A DNA stretch of 47,570 bases from JADFOJ01 sp041580235 (GCA_041580235.1 JBFGEG010000015.1:1-47570), one strand, 5' to 3'. Numbered from the stretch's first letter, positions 1 to 9,145 are shown. A program made the numbers and translations. Notes: generated by a model not told the origin, from the letters alone.

Positions 1-1
1 G

Positions 2-691
2 ATCGGCCGCCGCCGCCGCGCCGCCGCGGTCGCCGGCCCGCCGCCGGGCCTGGGCGAGAGCCGCCCAGGCTGCCCGATCATCGGGGGCCAGCTGCGTCGC
101 CCGTTCGAGATGATCGACAGCCTGGCTTGTCTGGTCCGTCCGCAGCGCAACCTGCCCGAGACCTCGGTGGGCCTGGGCGAGCTGGGGGTCGAGGGCCAGG
201 GCGCGATCGAACGCCTCGGCCGCCCCCCGCGGCCGCCCGTACTCCAGCCGCAGGTCACCGAGACGCACGAACGCCGGCGCGTACCCGGGCTGCAGCTCGG
301 CGGCCGCCACCAGCAGCGCCGAGATCTCCTGCCACGGCGCTGCCTTGAGCTCCAGCACGAGCGCGAGCAGGTAGGGCCATCGGAAATCGCCCGGCGCCAG
401 CGCCCATGCCCGCCGGTAGCAGATCGCGGCCTCCTCGTGCAGCCCGTGCGCGTGGCAGACCGCACCCATGCGGCCCCACGCCTCGCCGGAGGAGGTGTTG
501 CGACGCAGCTCGCTGCGGGCGTCCTGCAGCCGCGCCGCCACCCGCGGCAGCATGCCGTGCGTGTCGATGGCCGGGACGGTCCAGATGACCGCAGCGGGCC
601 GATCGCGGCGGGCTACGAAGACGGCGGCGGCCACCAGCGCCGCGCCGGCGGCGACCACCAGGACCAGCGCCACCAGCCGGCGTGCGGTCAC
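2..691 (-). CDS. TPR-repeat membrane-anchored protein (3' end cut by window edge)
   Basis: The frame reads open from a GTG at 691 to the window edge, about 230 codons, with no stop seen. The N-terminus is two Arg followed by a hydrophobic Ala/Val/Leu stretch (about residues 6-26), a signal anchor. Tetratricopeptide-like helical repeats follow, clearest in the last 90 residues, where segments such as 'GYAPAFVRLGDLRLEYGR' and 'LAQAHRGLGQVALRTDQ' show the usual small/aromatic spacing and end in LDP or LAPDD. TPR arrays normally bind protein partners. The GTG overlaps the stop of the upstream FG-GAP gene as GTGA, so the two are translationally coupled and probably work together outside the cytoplasm. 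The C-terminus lies outside the window and no specific function can be given. Confidence 0.8.
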   Translation of the reverse strand, partial: MTARRLVALVLVVAAGAALVAAAVFVARRDRPAAVIWTVPAIDTHGMLPRVAARLQDARSELRRNTSSGEAWGRMGAVCHAHGLHEEAAICYRRAWALAPGDFRWPYLLALVLELKAAPWQEISALLVAAAELQPGYAPAFVRLGDLRLEYGRPRGAAEAFDRALALDPQLAQAHRGLGQVALRTDQTSQAVDHLERATQLAPDDRAAWAALAQARRRAGDRGGAAAAAD

Positions 692-2415
692 GGCAGGTCC
701 TTTCCGGATCCGCGGTCGAGGATCACCATCCGGTCCACGTCGGTGCCGGGGAACGCTTCACGTACACCGTCCGGCCACGCCACTTCGATGCGCTGGACGC
801 GCGTGACGTCGCCAAGCCCGTAGTGTGCCCGCGGATCACCGCTGGAGAGATAGCTGCTGGCCCGGCGGGTGGTCTGAACGAACCGATCGTCGCTGCAGAT
901 CAATGTGATCGTCGCGCCCAGCGCATCCCGGCTCAGCCGCGGATCCACCGCGCGCACGCTCAGCCAGTGGCCCCGGCGCGGCGCTTCATTGCGATAGAGA
1001 CGCGCCGGCCCCTGGATGTTGGCGACCAGGACATCGAGGTCGCCGTCGGCGTCGATGTCCCCGACGGCGAGACCACGCGAGATCTCGATCGGCCGGCAGA
1101 ACGCCGCGGCGGGACCGCATGCCGGGGTGAACACACCGTCCGGGCCGTTGACATAGGCGAGGTTCGGCTCCGCCAGCACGTCCCAGGGCGGCTCCATCCA
1201 CGCTCCGTCCAGGGGCTCGAGCCGGTTGACGCGGCCGTTGGCCACCAGCAGGTCGGCGTCACCGTCCAGCTCGACATCCAGGGCGGCGACCCCGAAGCCG
1301 GTGTACCGCACGCTCGATTCGCCGAGCCCCGACGCGCCGGTCACGTCGAGGAACCCCGGCCCGAGGTTGCGATAGAGCGTGTTGGTCTCGTCGCTCAGGT
1401 GCGTGACGAAGAGATCCGGCAGCGCGTCGTTGTTGAGGTCACTGGCGATCACGCCCATCCCGGCTTCGGACATCCCGTGGAGGTTGTAGGCGGCGCCGAG
1501 CATCACGGCGTCGTCGCGGAACGTGCCGTCGCCCGCGTTGATCCAGAGATGGTTGGGATAGGCGTCATTGGCGACGTAGATGTCGACGAGGCCGTCGCCG
1601 TCGAGGTCCTCGCAGACGACGCCGAGACCCGCCGCCGCGACCGACGCGATGCCCGCCTGCTCGCTCACGTCGACGAACTCGCCGAGGCCCGTGTTGCGCA
1701 GCAGCACGTCGGCAACGGGGGTGAAGACCTTGGGCCCGCAGTAGTCGGGGCGGCCGGCGCTGTTGAAGCACCGCCGTTTCGGATCGAAGGCGACGTACCG
1801 CGTCACGTAGAGATCCAGCCACCCATCACGGTCGTAATCGACGAACGCAGCCGAGCACGACCAGCCGTCGGCACCGACGCCCGTCACCGGCTCGAACGTG
1901 CCGTCTCCACGATTGCGATACAGGACATCCGGCCCGTAGTTGGTCACGTAGACGTCCGCGTCGCCGTCGTTGTCGATGTCGCCGATGGCGACGCCCATGC
2001 CGAGCCCGGTATCGCCGAGCCCCGACTCCGCCGTCACGTCGGTGAAACGGCCGCCGGCCTCCTGACGATAGAGCCGATTCACCGGCGGCGGGACGGGCGC
2101 CTCTGCGGCGAGCGTGTTGCCGTTGACCAGGTAGAGATCGAGGTCGCCGTCGCCGTCGCTGTCGAACAGTGCGGCGCCGCCGCCCATGATCTCGGGAAGC
2201 AGAAGCTGTCCCGTCGCCCCGCTCTCGTGGACGAAGTCCAGCCCCACCGCCGAAGTCACGTCCTCGAACCAAGATCCGTGCGGTGCGCCGTCCGCCGCCG
2301 CACTGCGGTCGGTCACCTCGCCGCACCCGGCCACGACGCCGATGAGCCCTGCCGCTGCCATACGCCACGAGCGGGACCCCCACGTGGCTGTCGTTGTCGT
2401 GTGGCGCCCCCCCAT
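688..2415 (-). CDS. CRTAC1-family FG-GAP/VCBS repeat protein with ASPIC/UnbV C-terminus
   Basis: A 575-aa exported protein. The N-terminus holds Arg residues, a hydrophobic stretch and 'LIGVVAGCGE', which fits a lipoprotein signal (VAGC lipobox). The body has many Asp-rich calcium-binding loops of FG-GAP/VCBS type, for example 'DSDGDGDLDLYLVNG', 'DIDNDGDADVYVTNYG' and 'DLDGDGLVDIYVAND', each followed by a 'LYRN.GDGTF.DVT' strand as in a beta-propeller. The last 100 residues match the ASPIC/UnbV module ('GHWLSVRAVD...GATI...YGLGD...VAWPDG'). Substrate and role are unknown for this family in planctomycetes. The start at 2415 keeps the Arg-containing signal; an ATG at 2361 would leave a signal without positive charge. 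It is followed by a coupled TPR gene and faces a second CRTAC1-family gene across 78 bp. Confidence 0.88.
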   Translation of the reverse strand: MGGRHTTTTATWGSRSWRMAAAGLIGVVAGCGEVTDRSAAADGAPHGSWFEDVTSAVGLDFVHESGATGQLLLPEIMGGGAALFDSDGDGDLDLYLVNGNTLAAEAPVPPPVNRLYRQEAGGRFTDVTAESGLGDTGLGMGVAIGDIDNDGDADVYVTNYGPDVLYRNRGDGTFEPVTGVGADGWSCSAAFVDYDRDGWLDLYVTRYVAFDPKRRCFNSAGRPDYCGPKVFTPVADVLLRNTGLGEFVDVSEQAGIASVAAAGLGVVCEDLDGDGLVDIYVANDAYPNHLWINAGDGTFRDDAVMLGAAYNLHGMSEAGMGVIASDLNNDALPDLFVTHLSDETNTLYRNLGPGFLDVTGASGLGESSVRYTGFGVAALDVELDGDADLLVANGRVNRLEPLDGAWMEPPWDVLAEPNLAYVNGPDGVFTPACGPAAAFCRPIEISRGLAVGDIDADGDLDVLVANIQGPARLYRNEAPRRGHWLSVRAVDPRLSRDALGATITLICSDDRFVQTTRRASSYLSSGDPRAHYGLGDVTRVQRIEVAWPDGVREAFPGTDVDRMVILDRGSGKDLP

Positions 2416-2479
2416 GTCGGCGGTTATTGTCGCGTCCGACCGACGCGGGGGCAAGCTATTCCCGGCGCAGGCCGGTCCG

Positions 2480-2485
2480 TATAGT
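2480..2485 (+). promoter_or_regulatory. TATAGT -10 box of a probable leaderless gene
   Basis: The hexamer TATAGT lies 8 nt before the ATG at 2494. No Shine-Dalgarno is visible between them and no good -35 is seen. Transcription would start at or just before the start codon. Confidence 0.6.
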
Positions 2486-2493
2486 GCCGGGTC

Positions 2494-4728
2494 ATGTGGA
2501 AACGAGCCACGACGGTGCCGGCGGCGCTCCTCGCGGTAGCGGGGACGGTCGCGGTCGGTGGGGGGCAGCCTCTGCCGGATGACGGCCCGCCGCAACCGAC
2601 CGGTCACGAGCGAATGGTGACCGCCCTTCGGGAGATCATCGATCGCACCGACCAGGACAACACCTGGCTCGGGGACCGCCGCGCGCGCGAGCAGCGGCGT
2701 CACCTGGAAAGCCTCCCCGCGGATGCCGGGGCAGGAGAGCGATGGATCAGCCACCTCGAGCTGGGTATCTCGGAGCTGCACCTCGGACGCGAGGCCGAGG
2801 CGATCGACAATCTCAGCCGGGCCTACGAGCTGCTGCCGGAGATTTCCGACCAACTCAAGCCCCAGTGGGTCGCTCTCACGATCTTCGAGCTGGGCATGGC
2901 CTACCTGCGGTCCGGCGAGACCCAGAACTGCTGTCTTCGCAACGCGCCCGAAAGCTGCATCGTGCCGATCCGGGGCGCCGGGCTCCACACCGACCCCACG
3001 GGCTCGCGGCGTGCCGTGGAGCTGTTCAGCGAAGTGCTGCGACGCGTCCCGGCGAGCTCGGCCATGCACTTCAAGGCCCGATGGCTGCTCAACATCGCGT
3101 CCATGACCATCGGCGACTATCCCGAGGGCGTGCCGGAGGCGTGGCGGATTCCGCCCGGGGTCTTCGGAACCGAGGAGGCCTTTCCGCGATTCGCCAACAT
3201 CTCGCCGCAACTGGGCCTCAACAGCTACAACCTCTACGGCAGCGCCGTGGTCGACGACTTCGACAACGACGGTCACCTTGACATCTTCACGACCACCTTC
3301 GACATCGAGGACCACCCTCATCTCTTTCACAACAACGGCGACGGCACCTTCACCGATGTCGCTACCGGCGCCGGGCTGACGGGCCTCTACGGCGGGATCA
3401 ACACGGTCCAGGCCGATTACGACAACGATGGTCACGTCGATCTGTACGTACTTCGCGGGGCATGGATGTCGGTTTCGGGGCGGCAGCCCAACTCGCTCAT
3501 CCGCAACAACGGCGACGGCACGTTCACCGACGTCACCTTCGACGCGGGGCTTGGTGAAGCCCACTACCCCACTCAGACCGGCTCCTGGGCGGACTACGAC
3601 AACGACGGCGACGTGGATCTGTACGTGGGCAACGAGCACAGCCCGGCCATCCGGGCCCCGTGCCAGCTCTTTCGCAACAACGGTGACGGCACCTTCACCG
3701 ACGTCGCCGCCGAGGCCGGGGTGCAGAATCTCCGCTATGTCAAGGGTGTCGTGTGGGGGGACTTCGACGGAGATCGGTGGCCCGACCTGTATGCGTCGAC
3801 GATGGGAGGGCCCAACCGTCTGTACCGCAACAACGGCGACGGTACGTTTACCGATGTGGCGCCGCGGCTCGGCGTGGCCGGCCCCCGCGACTCGTTTCCC
3901 GTGTGGTTCTGGGACTTCGACAACGACGGGGTGCTCGATCTGTATGTGCCGAGCTATCGGGGCGGCAAGGACGACGTGGCGGCGGTGGCCGCAAGCTATC
4001 TCGGTGTGAACGTGGGCGTGGACATGCCCCACCTGTACCGCGGGAACGGCCGCGGCGGCTTCGACGACGTGGCCGCGAGAAGCAACCTCACGAAGTTCCT
4101 CCTGCCCATGGGCGCCAACTTCGGCGACGTGGACAACGACGGCTGGCTCGACATCTATCTCGGGACGGGGTACCCCGACTACGAGTCGCTCACCCCCAAC
4201 GTGATGTACCGCAACGTCGAGGGGCGGTCCTTCGTCGATGTGACCTTCGCCGGGGGATTCGGTCACCTGCAGAAGGGTCACTCGGTCGCCTTTGCCGATC
4301 TCGATCACGACGGCGACCAGGACATCTTCGAGCAGATGGGCGGCATCTTCCGCGGCGACCGCTTCGGCGACGTGCTGTATGAGAATCCCGGCTTCGGCAA
4401 TCACTGGATCGCCGTCCGGCTCGTCGGCGTTCGCTCCAACCGCTCCGCGATCGGCGCCCGCATCCGCGTGCAGGTCGTCGAGAACGGGCGAACACGGTCC
4501 ATCTACAAGCACGTCAACAGCGGCGGCAGCTTCGGCGCCAACCCGCTGCGTCAGACGATCGGGCTCGGCCGGGCCGAGCAGATCGAGATGCTCGAGGTCT
4601 ACTGGCCGACGACCGATGTCACGCAGACTTTCCGCGACGTGCCGATGGACACGATCCTGCGGATCGTCGAGGACGTCGATGCCCCGCAGCTCATCCCGCA
4701 CGAGACGCTGCGGCTCGGCGGCGGCTGA
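2494..4728 (+). CDS. CRTAC1-family protein: TPR-like N-terminus, FG-GAP repeats, ASPIC/UnbV C-terminus
   Basis: A 744-aa protein with a Sec-type signal (MWKR then a hydrophobic Ala/Val run to about residue 25). Residues about 85-200 form TPR-like helices ('LELGISELHLGREAEAID', 'FELGMAYLRSGETQNC') with a Cys-containing segment between. From about residue 230 there are repeated 'DFDNDGHLDIFTTT' and 'HNNGDGTFTDVA' units, the FG-GAP/VCBS propeller with Ca-binding Asp loops. The C-terminal 90 residues ('NHWIAVRLVGVRSNRSAIGA ... VYWPTTDV') are the ASPIC/UnbV module. It is probably secreted or periplasmic. It is divergent to a shorter homolog that keeps its TPR part on a separate neighbouring gene, so the two loci carry the same parts in fused and split form. 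Enzymatic role unknown. Confidence 0.9.
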   Translation: MWKRATTVPAALLAVAGTVAVGGGQPLPDDGPPQPTGHERMVTALREIIDRTDQDNTWLGDRRAREQRRHLESLPADAGAGERWISHLELGISELHLGREAEAIDNLSRAYELLPEISDQLKPQWVALTIFELGMAYLRSGETQNCCLRNAPESCIVPIRGAGLHTDPTGSRRAVELFSEVLRRVPASSAMHFKARWLLNIASMTIGDYPEGVPEAWRIPPGVFGTEEAFPRFANISPQLGLNSYNLYGSAVVDDFDNDGHLDIFTTTFDIEDHPHLFHNNGDGTFTDVATGAGLTGLYGGINTVQADYDNDGHVDLYVLRGAWMSVSGRQPNSLIRNNGDGTFTDVTFDAGLGEAHYPTQTGSWADYDNDGDVDLYVGNEHSPAIRAPCQLFRNNGDGTFTDVAAEAGVQNLRYVKGVVWGDFDGDRWPDLYASTMGGPNRLYRNNGDGTFTDVAPRLGVAGPRDSFPVWFWDFDNDGVLDLYVPSYRGGKDDVAAVAASYLGVNVGVDMPHLYRGNGRGGFDDVAARSNLTKFLLPMGANFGDVDNDGWLDIYLGTGYPDYESLTPNVMYRNVEGRSFVDVTFAGGFGHLQKGHSVAFADLDHDGDQDIFEQMGGIFRGDRFGDVLYENPGFGNHWIAVRLVGVRSNRSAIGARIRVQVVENGRTRSIYKHVNSGGSFGANPLRQTIGLGRAEQIEMLEVYWPTTDVTQTFRDVPMDTILRIVEDVDAPQLIPHETLRLGGG

Positions 4729-4739
4729 TCAGGGGGCGA

Positions 4740-4745
4740 TAGGAT
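4740..4745 (+). promoter_or_regulatory. TAGGAT -10 box of a probable leaderless gene
   Basis: TAGGAT ends 7 nt before the ATG at 4753 and sits in the 24-nt gap after the FG-GAP gene. The position favours ATG 4753 over the in-frame GTG at 4750, which would lie only 4 nt from the box. No SD is present. Confidence 0.55.
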
Positions 4746-4752
4746 ATCCGTG

Positions 4753-5457
4753 ATGAACGTGCGGGCGGGAACCAGCGGCTACAGCTACAAGGAGTGGAAG
4801 GGAGACTTCTACCCCGATGATCTCGCCGCCGGCGACATGCTCGGCTTCTACGCCACCAAGCTGCCCACAGTCGAGATCAACAACACCTTCTATCGCCTGC
4901 CGCGGACCAGCGTCCTGGAGACGTGGGCGGGCCAGGTGCCCGACGACTTCCGCTTCGCCATCAAGGCCTCCCGACGCATCACCCACATGAAGCGGCTCAA
5001 GGACGCAGGGGACGAGACGGCATACCTGCTCGACACGCTGGAGACGCTCGCCGACCGGCTGGGGGTGGTGCTCTTCCAGCTGCCGCCCAACCTCAAGAAG
5101 GACCTGCCGCGGCTGGAGGACTTCGTCGCCCTGCTGACCCCCGGCACCCGCGCCGTCTTCGAGTTCCGCCACCCCACCTGGCTTGACGACGACGTCTTGG
5201 CGTGTCTGCGGCAGCGAGGCTGCGCGTTGTGCATCGCCGACGTGGACGACGAGCCCGAACCGCAGATCGTCGCCACCGCCGGTCACGGCTATCTGCGGCT
5301 TCGTCGCACCGAGTACGCGGAGAAGGACCTCGCCCGGTGGGCGGCGAAAGTCGGCGAGCAGGACTGGTCCGATGCCTACGTCTTCTTCAAGCACGAGGAC
5401 GAGGCGAGCGGCCCCAAGGCCGCGGCGAAGTTCCTGCGTCTGGCCGGTGGCTCGTGA
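4753..5457 (+). CDS. DUF72 family protein (YecE-like)
   Basis: A 234-aa soluble protein that matches the DUF72/YecE TIM-barrel family. It has the opening 'VRAGTSGYSYKEWKGDFYP', then 'FYATKLPTVEINNTFYRLP', 'FRFAIKASRRITHMKRL', 'LFQLPPNLKKDLPRL', 'FEFRHPTWLDDDV' and the late 'DAYVFFKHEDEASGPKAA'. Length is normal for the family. The biochemical function of DUF72 is not settled. The gene ends 5 nt from the stop of convergent ligD, leaving no room for a terminator. DUF72 genes often lie near DNA repair ligase genes in my recollection of such loci, which is only a weak hint of function. Confidence 0.9.
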   Translation: MNVRAGTSGYSYKEWKGDFYPDDLAAGDMLGFYATKLPTVEINNTFYRLPRTSVLETWAGQVPDDFRFAIKASRRITHMKRLKDAGDETAYLLDTLETLADRLGVVLFQLPPNLKKDLPRLEDFVALLTPGTRAVFEFRHPTWLDDDVLACLRQRGCALCIADVDDEPEPQIVATAGHGYLRLRRTEYAEKDLARWAAKVGEQDWSDAYVFFKHEDEASGPKAAAKFLRLAGGS

Positions 5458-5462
5458 GCCGC

Positions 5463-8105
5463 TTACCCCTTGATCCCCAGTGACCGCTTCATGGCGGCGG
5501 TGATGGACTGGCGCGTGGAGCGGAATCCCTCCCAGGGGTCCTGCCTCTGCCGGGTGAGCCGCGCGGGGACGGTCCTGACGTTCAGCTCCCGGGGCGGGAG
5601 CTTCGCCGAGAGTTCCTGCCAGCTCAGCGGCGTGGAGACCGTCGCCCCCGTCAGGGCCCGAGTCGAGTAGGGCGCGATCGACGTCGAGCCGAGCTGGTTT
5701 CTCAGATAGTCGATGAAGATCCTGAACTGCCGCTGCGACTTGGCCATCGTCGCCACGAAGTTCATGGGGGCGATACGAACGAGATCGTCGGCGATGGCCT
5801 TGGAAAAGGCCTTGGCCTCCTCCCAGCCCGAGCGTCTCGCGATCGGCACGACCACGTGCAGCCCCTTGCCGCCGGACGTCTTGACGAAGCTCTTCAGATC
5901 GAGCTTGACCAGATAGTCCCGGACGAACCTGGCGCTCTCGACCACGTGCTCCCACTCGATGCCGGGGCCCGGATCGAGATCGAAGACGAGGTGATCGGGC
6001 CTGTCGAGGTTGTCCTCGCGGCAGCCCCAGGTGTGGATCTCCAGGACACCCATCTGAGCCAGCGCGATCAGCCCGGCCGCGTCGTCGATGAGGACGGCGT
6101 GATCCTCGCTTCCCTTGCGTCCCCTGGCGACGGTCAGGCCGCGGAGCTTTTCGGGGAACCCCTCGCCGAGCTCGCGCTGATAGAAGGCCTCGCCGGCGAG
6201 ACCCAGCGGGCAGCGGACGAGGCTCAGCGGCCGCTTGACGACAAACGGGAGTATCCGATCGGCGATCGTCTCGTAGTACCTCGCCACGTCCAGCTTGGTG
6301 ACGCCGTCCTCCGGATAGACCGTGCGCTGCGGATGCGAGATGCGCACCCCCGCCACGAACGCGTCGTCCGGGGAGGCCGGGGCCTTGACGACCTTCCCCG
6401 CCCGGCGTCGCGGCCGAGACAGCTGCACCTCCCGGCCGACGTCGGCCGGATCGATGTCGTCACGCAGGCCGCGGAATGAAGCATGACGCACGAGCCCTTC
6501 GTCGGTCCAGGCGATGAACTCCACCTCGGCCACGAGCTGGGGCTCGACCCAGCGGACGCTGCGCGGCTCCGGGTCCGCGTCGGGGTTGACGAAGGGCGGG
6601 GTGTCACGCACCAGGGGCTCGAGCACGCCGGCCAGCTCCTCGAGCGACGCGTCGGTGAAGCCGGTGCCCACGCGGCCGCGGTAGACAAGCCGGCCCCCCG
6701 GATCGTGAAGCCCCAGGAGCAGCGCGCCGATCCCGCTGCGTGACTTGGCGGGCAGCGTGAACCCGCCCACCACGAAATCCTGGCGGTGGATGCACTTGAC
6801 CTTGAGCCAGCTGTCGGTGCGCCGCGACTCGTACGCGGCCCCGACGCGTTTGGAGATGATGCCCTCCAGGTGGGACCGGGCCGCCTCCTGGAAGACGACC
6901 GGCCCCTTGCCGACGATGTGATCGCAGAACTGGATGACCGGCCTGGCCGCCGGCCCGGCCGCGTCAAGTAGCTCCTTGAGGAGCCGCTTGCGCTCCAGCA
7001 GTGGGGACCGGCGGAGGTCGTAGCCGCCGGCGAAGGGCACGTCGAAGACGAAGTAGACGAAGCCGGCCTTTCGCGACCCTCGGAAGGCGTTCTGCAGCGC
7101 CTGGAAGTCCGAGATGCCGCGGGCGTCCAGAATGACCACCTCCCCGTCGATGATGGCCTGGTCCACGGGCAGGCTCTCAGCCGCCCGCGCGACATCGGGC
7201 ATCCGGTCCGTCCAGTCGAAGCCGTTGCGTGTGAGCAATCTCGCGGTGCCGCCGGTGAGTCGGCACATCATCCGGTAGCCGTCGAGCTTGATCTCGTGCA
7301 GCCAGTCGTCTCCGTGCGGCGCCTCGGGCACACGCGTGGCCAGCTGCGGCTTGAGCGTGTCGGGCAGCTTCGCCTGGCGGGCGTTGTCGAGCTGCGAGGG
7401 GTCGAGGCCGGGCGCACGGGCGGGCAAGCCGCCCGTGGCAACCCTGTTTCGTTTCCGGCCGGATCCCGTCGGCTGCGACCCGCCCTCGGTCCACACCGCC
7501 TCGGGGTCGTCGGCAATCTGCTCCATTGTGCGCCCGCTGAGCACGCTGAACGGTCGTTCGGCAAGCACGTTAAAGGACTGCACCGATCGCGAGGCATCGT
7601 CCTTCTTCTTGATGAGCAGCCAGTTCTTGCCGCCCTCGCCCGCCTTGGGGCCCATCCGCGCCAGCGCCCACGCGCCGGCGAGCTTCTCTCCGAAAAGCCG
7701 GAACTTCAGGTCACCCCGCGCGAAACCCTCCACCGGATCGCCGATCGACTCCCAACGCCCGTGGTCCCACAGCATGACCGTCCCGCCCCCGTACTCGCCC
7801 TTGGGGATGATTCCCTCGAACGCGCCGTACTCGATCGGGTGGTCCTCGACGAGAACGGCGAGCGGTCGCTGCTTCGGGTCGAGGCTCGGTCCCCGTGGCA
7901 GCGCCCAACTCTTGAGGGTGCCGTCGAGCTCCAGACGCAGGTCGTAGTGCAGCTGGCGGGCCGCGTGCTTCTGCACGACGAACAGGCGGCCGCTTTCGCT
8001 GGCCGGCAGGTCACCGCCTGCGGGCTCCGACGTGCGCTCGAAGTCGCGCTTGCGCCGGTACTCGGCCAGGTCGGCGCGGCCCTTGTTACTCCGCTTGCGT
8101 GCCAC
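5463..8105 (-). CDS. ligD: ATP-dependent DNA ligase LigD (PE-LIG-POL)
   Basis: An 880-aa multidomain NHEJ enzyme that processes and seals double-strand breaks with Ku. Order from the N-terminus: 3'-phosphoesterase (about 38-155; 'FVVQKHAARQLHYDLRLE', 'EYGAFEGIIPKGEYGGG'); ATP-dependent ligase (about 250-540) with nucleotidyl-transfer Lys273 in 'EIKLDGYR'; primase-polymerase (about 580-870; 'DLDPGPG', 'FVKTSGGKGLHVVVPI'). This is the PE-LIG-POL order, whereas mycobacterial LigD is POL-PE-LIG. The GTG start at 8105 ('VARKRSNKGR') begins just before the conserved region; upstream codons look like leader sequence. Ku is divergent across 142 bp with overlapping -10 elements, so the pair is probably co-expressed. 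Confidence 0.95.
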   Translation of the reverse strand: MARKRSNKGRADLAEYRRKRDFERTSEPAGGDLPASESGRLFVVQKHAARQLHYDLRLELDGTLKSWALPRGPSLDPKQRPLAVLVEDHPIEYGAFEGIIPKGEYGGGTVMLWDHGRWESIGDPVEGFARGDLKFRLFGEKLAGAWALARMGPKAGEGGKNWLLIKKKDDASRSVQSFNVLAERPFSVLSGRTMEQIADDPEAVWTEGGSQPTGSGRKRNRVATGGLPARAPGLDPSQLDNARQAKLPDTLKPQLATRVPEAPHGDDWLHEIKLDGYRMMCRLTGGTARLLTRNGFDWTDRMPDVARAAESLPVDQAIIDGEVVILDARGISDFQALQNAFRGSRKAGFVYFVFDVPFAGGYDLRRSPLLERKRLLKELLDAAGPAARPVIQFCDHIVGKGPVVFQEAARSHLEGIISKRVGAAYESRRTDSWLKVKCIHRQDFVVGGFTLPAKSRSGIGALLLGLHDPGGRLVYRGRVGTGFTDASLEELAGVLEPLVRDTPPFVNPDADPEPRSVRWVEPQLVAEVEFIAWTDEGLVRHASFRGLRDDIDPADVGREVQLSRPRRRAGKVVKAPASPDDAFVAGVRISHPQRTVYPEDGVTKLDVARYYETIADRILPFVVKRPLSLVRCPLGLAGEAFYQRELGEGFPEKLRGLTVARGRKGSEDHAVLIDDAAGLIALAQMGVLEIHTWGCREDNLDRPDHLVFDLDPGPGIEWEHVVESARFVRDYLVKLDLKSFVKTSGGKGLHVVVPIARRSGWEEAKAFSKAIADDLVRIAPMNFVATMAKSQRQFRIFIDYLRNQLGSTSIAPYSTRALTGATVSTPLSWQELSAKLPPRELNVRTVPARLTRQRQDPWEGFRSTRQSITAAMKRSLGIKG

Positions 8106-8187
8106 GATCGGGAAATGTTCGCATGAATGGAAGGTCCGACTCTCGTTATCACGCCGAAAGCTGGCGAGCCGGCAAACGTTACCCGGA

Positions 8188-8194
8188 TATAGTA
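8188..8194. promoter_or_regulatory. Overlapping divergent -10 boxes between ligD and ku
   Basis: The stretch GGATATAGTACG gives TATAGT on the plus strand (8188-8193, toward ku) and TACTAT on the minus strand (8189-8194, toward ligD). Both fit TANNNT. The leaders would be about 50 nt for ku and 80 nt for ligD. No strong -35 is seen on either side. Confidence 0.5.
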
Positions 8195-8247
8195 CGAACG
8201 CACGCACGGTGGGGACTTCTTGACGTGCCCAACTCGGGAGACCGCGA

Positions 8248-9141
8248 ATGCCGCCGCGGGCAATGTGGACCGGTCAGCTGCGCCTGTCGCTCGTCAGTTT
8301 CGGCGTGCGGATGTACGCCGCCACCGAGAGCTCCAAACGCGTCTCCATGAACCAGTTGCACAAGGGCTGCAACCAGCGTGTCCGCAACCAGCTCGCCTGC
8401 CCGACCCACGGCACGATCAACCGCGACGACATCGTCAAGGGGTACGAGTACGAGAAGGACAGCTACGTCATCATCAGCCAGGATGACATCGAGTCCATCC
8501 GGCTGCCCAGCAGCAAGACCATCGACCTCGTCCAGTTTGTGGACGACGACGAGATCGAGGCGCTGTACATCAACGCGCCGTACTACATCGGCCCCGACGG
8601 GCCGGTCGCGGAGGAGGCGTTCCGGGTCATCCGCGAGGCGATGAACAGAACCAACAAGGTCGGTCTCGGCAAGCTCGTTCTGCACGGCCGCGAGCACATC
8701 GTGGCTCTTCAGGTGAGCGGCAAGGGTTTCCTGATGACGACGCTGCGCTACGCCTCGGAGGTTCGCAGCAGCGACGAGATCTTCAAGGACGTCAAGGACG
8801 GCGACGTCGACACCGAGCAGATCAAGCTCGCCGAGAGCATCATGAAGAGCAAGACGGCCAGGTTCGACCCGGGCAAGTTCCGCGACAAGTACCAGGAGGC
8901 CTTCTTCGACGTCGTCAAGGCGAAGATCGAAGGCGAGCAGCCGGTCTTCGTCGAGGAGGACGAGGCCCCGACGGCGTTCAACTTCATGGACGCCCTCAAG
9001 CAGAGCGTCGCCGAGGTGGAGAAGACGGGTGGCCGCAGGAAGACCACCAAGAAGACGAAGAAGCCCGCGGCCAAGACCGCACGCAAGAAGCCGCCGGCCA
9101 AGAGCGTGAGCGCCAAGAAGAAGAAGCGCAAACGGGCTTAG
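8248..9141 (+). CDS. ku: Non-homologous end-joining protein Ku
   Basis: A 297-aa bacterial Ku, which forms a homodimeric ring on DNA ends and recruits LigD. It starts with the family's typical 'MPPRAMWTGQLRLSLVSFGV' and continues with the beta-barrel core: 'LHKGCNQRVRNQLACPTHG', 'IVKGYEYEKDSYVIISQDDI', 'YYIGPDGPVAEEAFRVIREA', 'TNKVGLGKLVLHGREHIVAL'. The core ends near residue 260, followed by a Lys/Ala/Pro-rich tail of about 30 residues (KKTKKPAAKTARKKPPAKS...). Basic tails on bacterial Ku are known to aid DNA binding and threading. The start at 8248 is fixed by the N-terminal match. It is followed after 16 nt by a dehydratase gene with its own -10 box. Confidence 0.96.
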   Translation: MPPRAMWTGQLRLSLVSFGVRMYAATESSKRVSMNQLHKGCNQRVRNQLACPTHGTINRDDIVKGYEYEKDSYVIISQDDIESIRLPSSKTIDLVQFVDDDEIEALYINAPYYIGPDGPVAEEAFRVIREAMNRTNKVGLGKLVLHGREHIVALQVSGKGFLMTTLRYASEVRSSDEIFKDVKDGDVDTEQIKLAESIMKSKTARFDPGKFRDKYQEAFFDVVKAKIEGEQPVFVEEDEAPTAFNFMDALKQSVAEVEKTGGRRKTTKKTKKPAAKTARKKPPAKSVSAKKKKRKRA

Positions 9142-9145
9142 GCCG

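Noticed and set aside
682..2484. A 600-aa plus-strand open frame
   Set aside because: It is antisense to the FG-GAP lipoprotein, whose Asp-rich calcium loops are clear. The plus frame is Val/Arg/Glu-rich mirror sequence.
688..4701. A 1337-aa minus-strand open frame
   Set aside because: Only 688-2415 is real. The part above 2415 is the mirror of the plus-strand CRTAC1 gene, with His/Val/Glu-rich low-complexity sequence caused by GC-rich codons.
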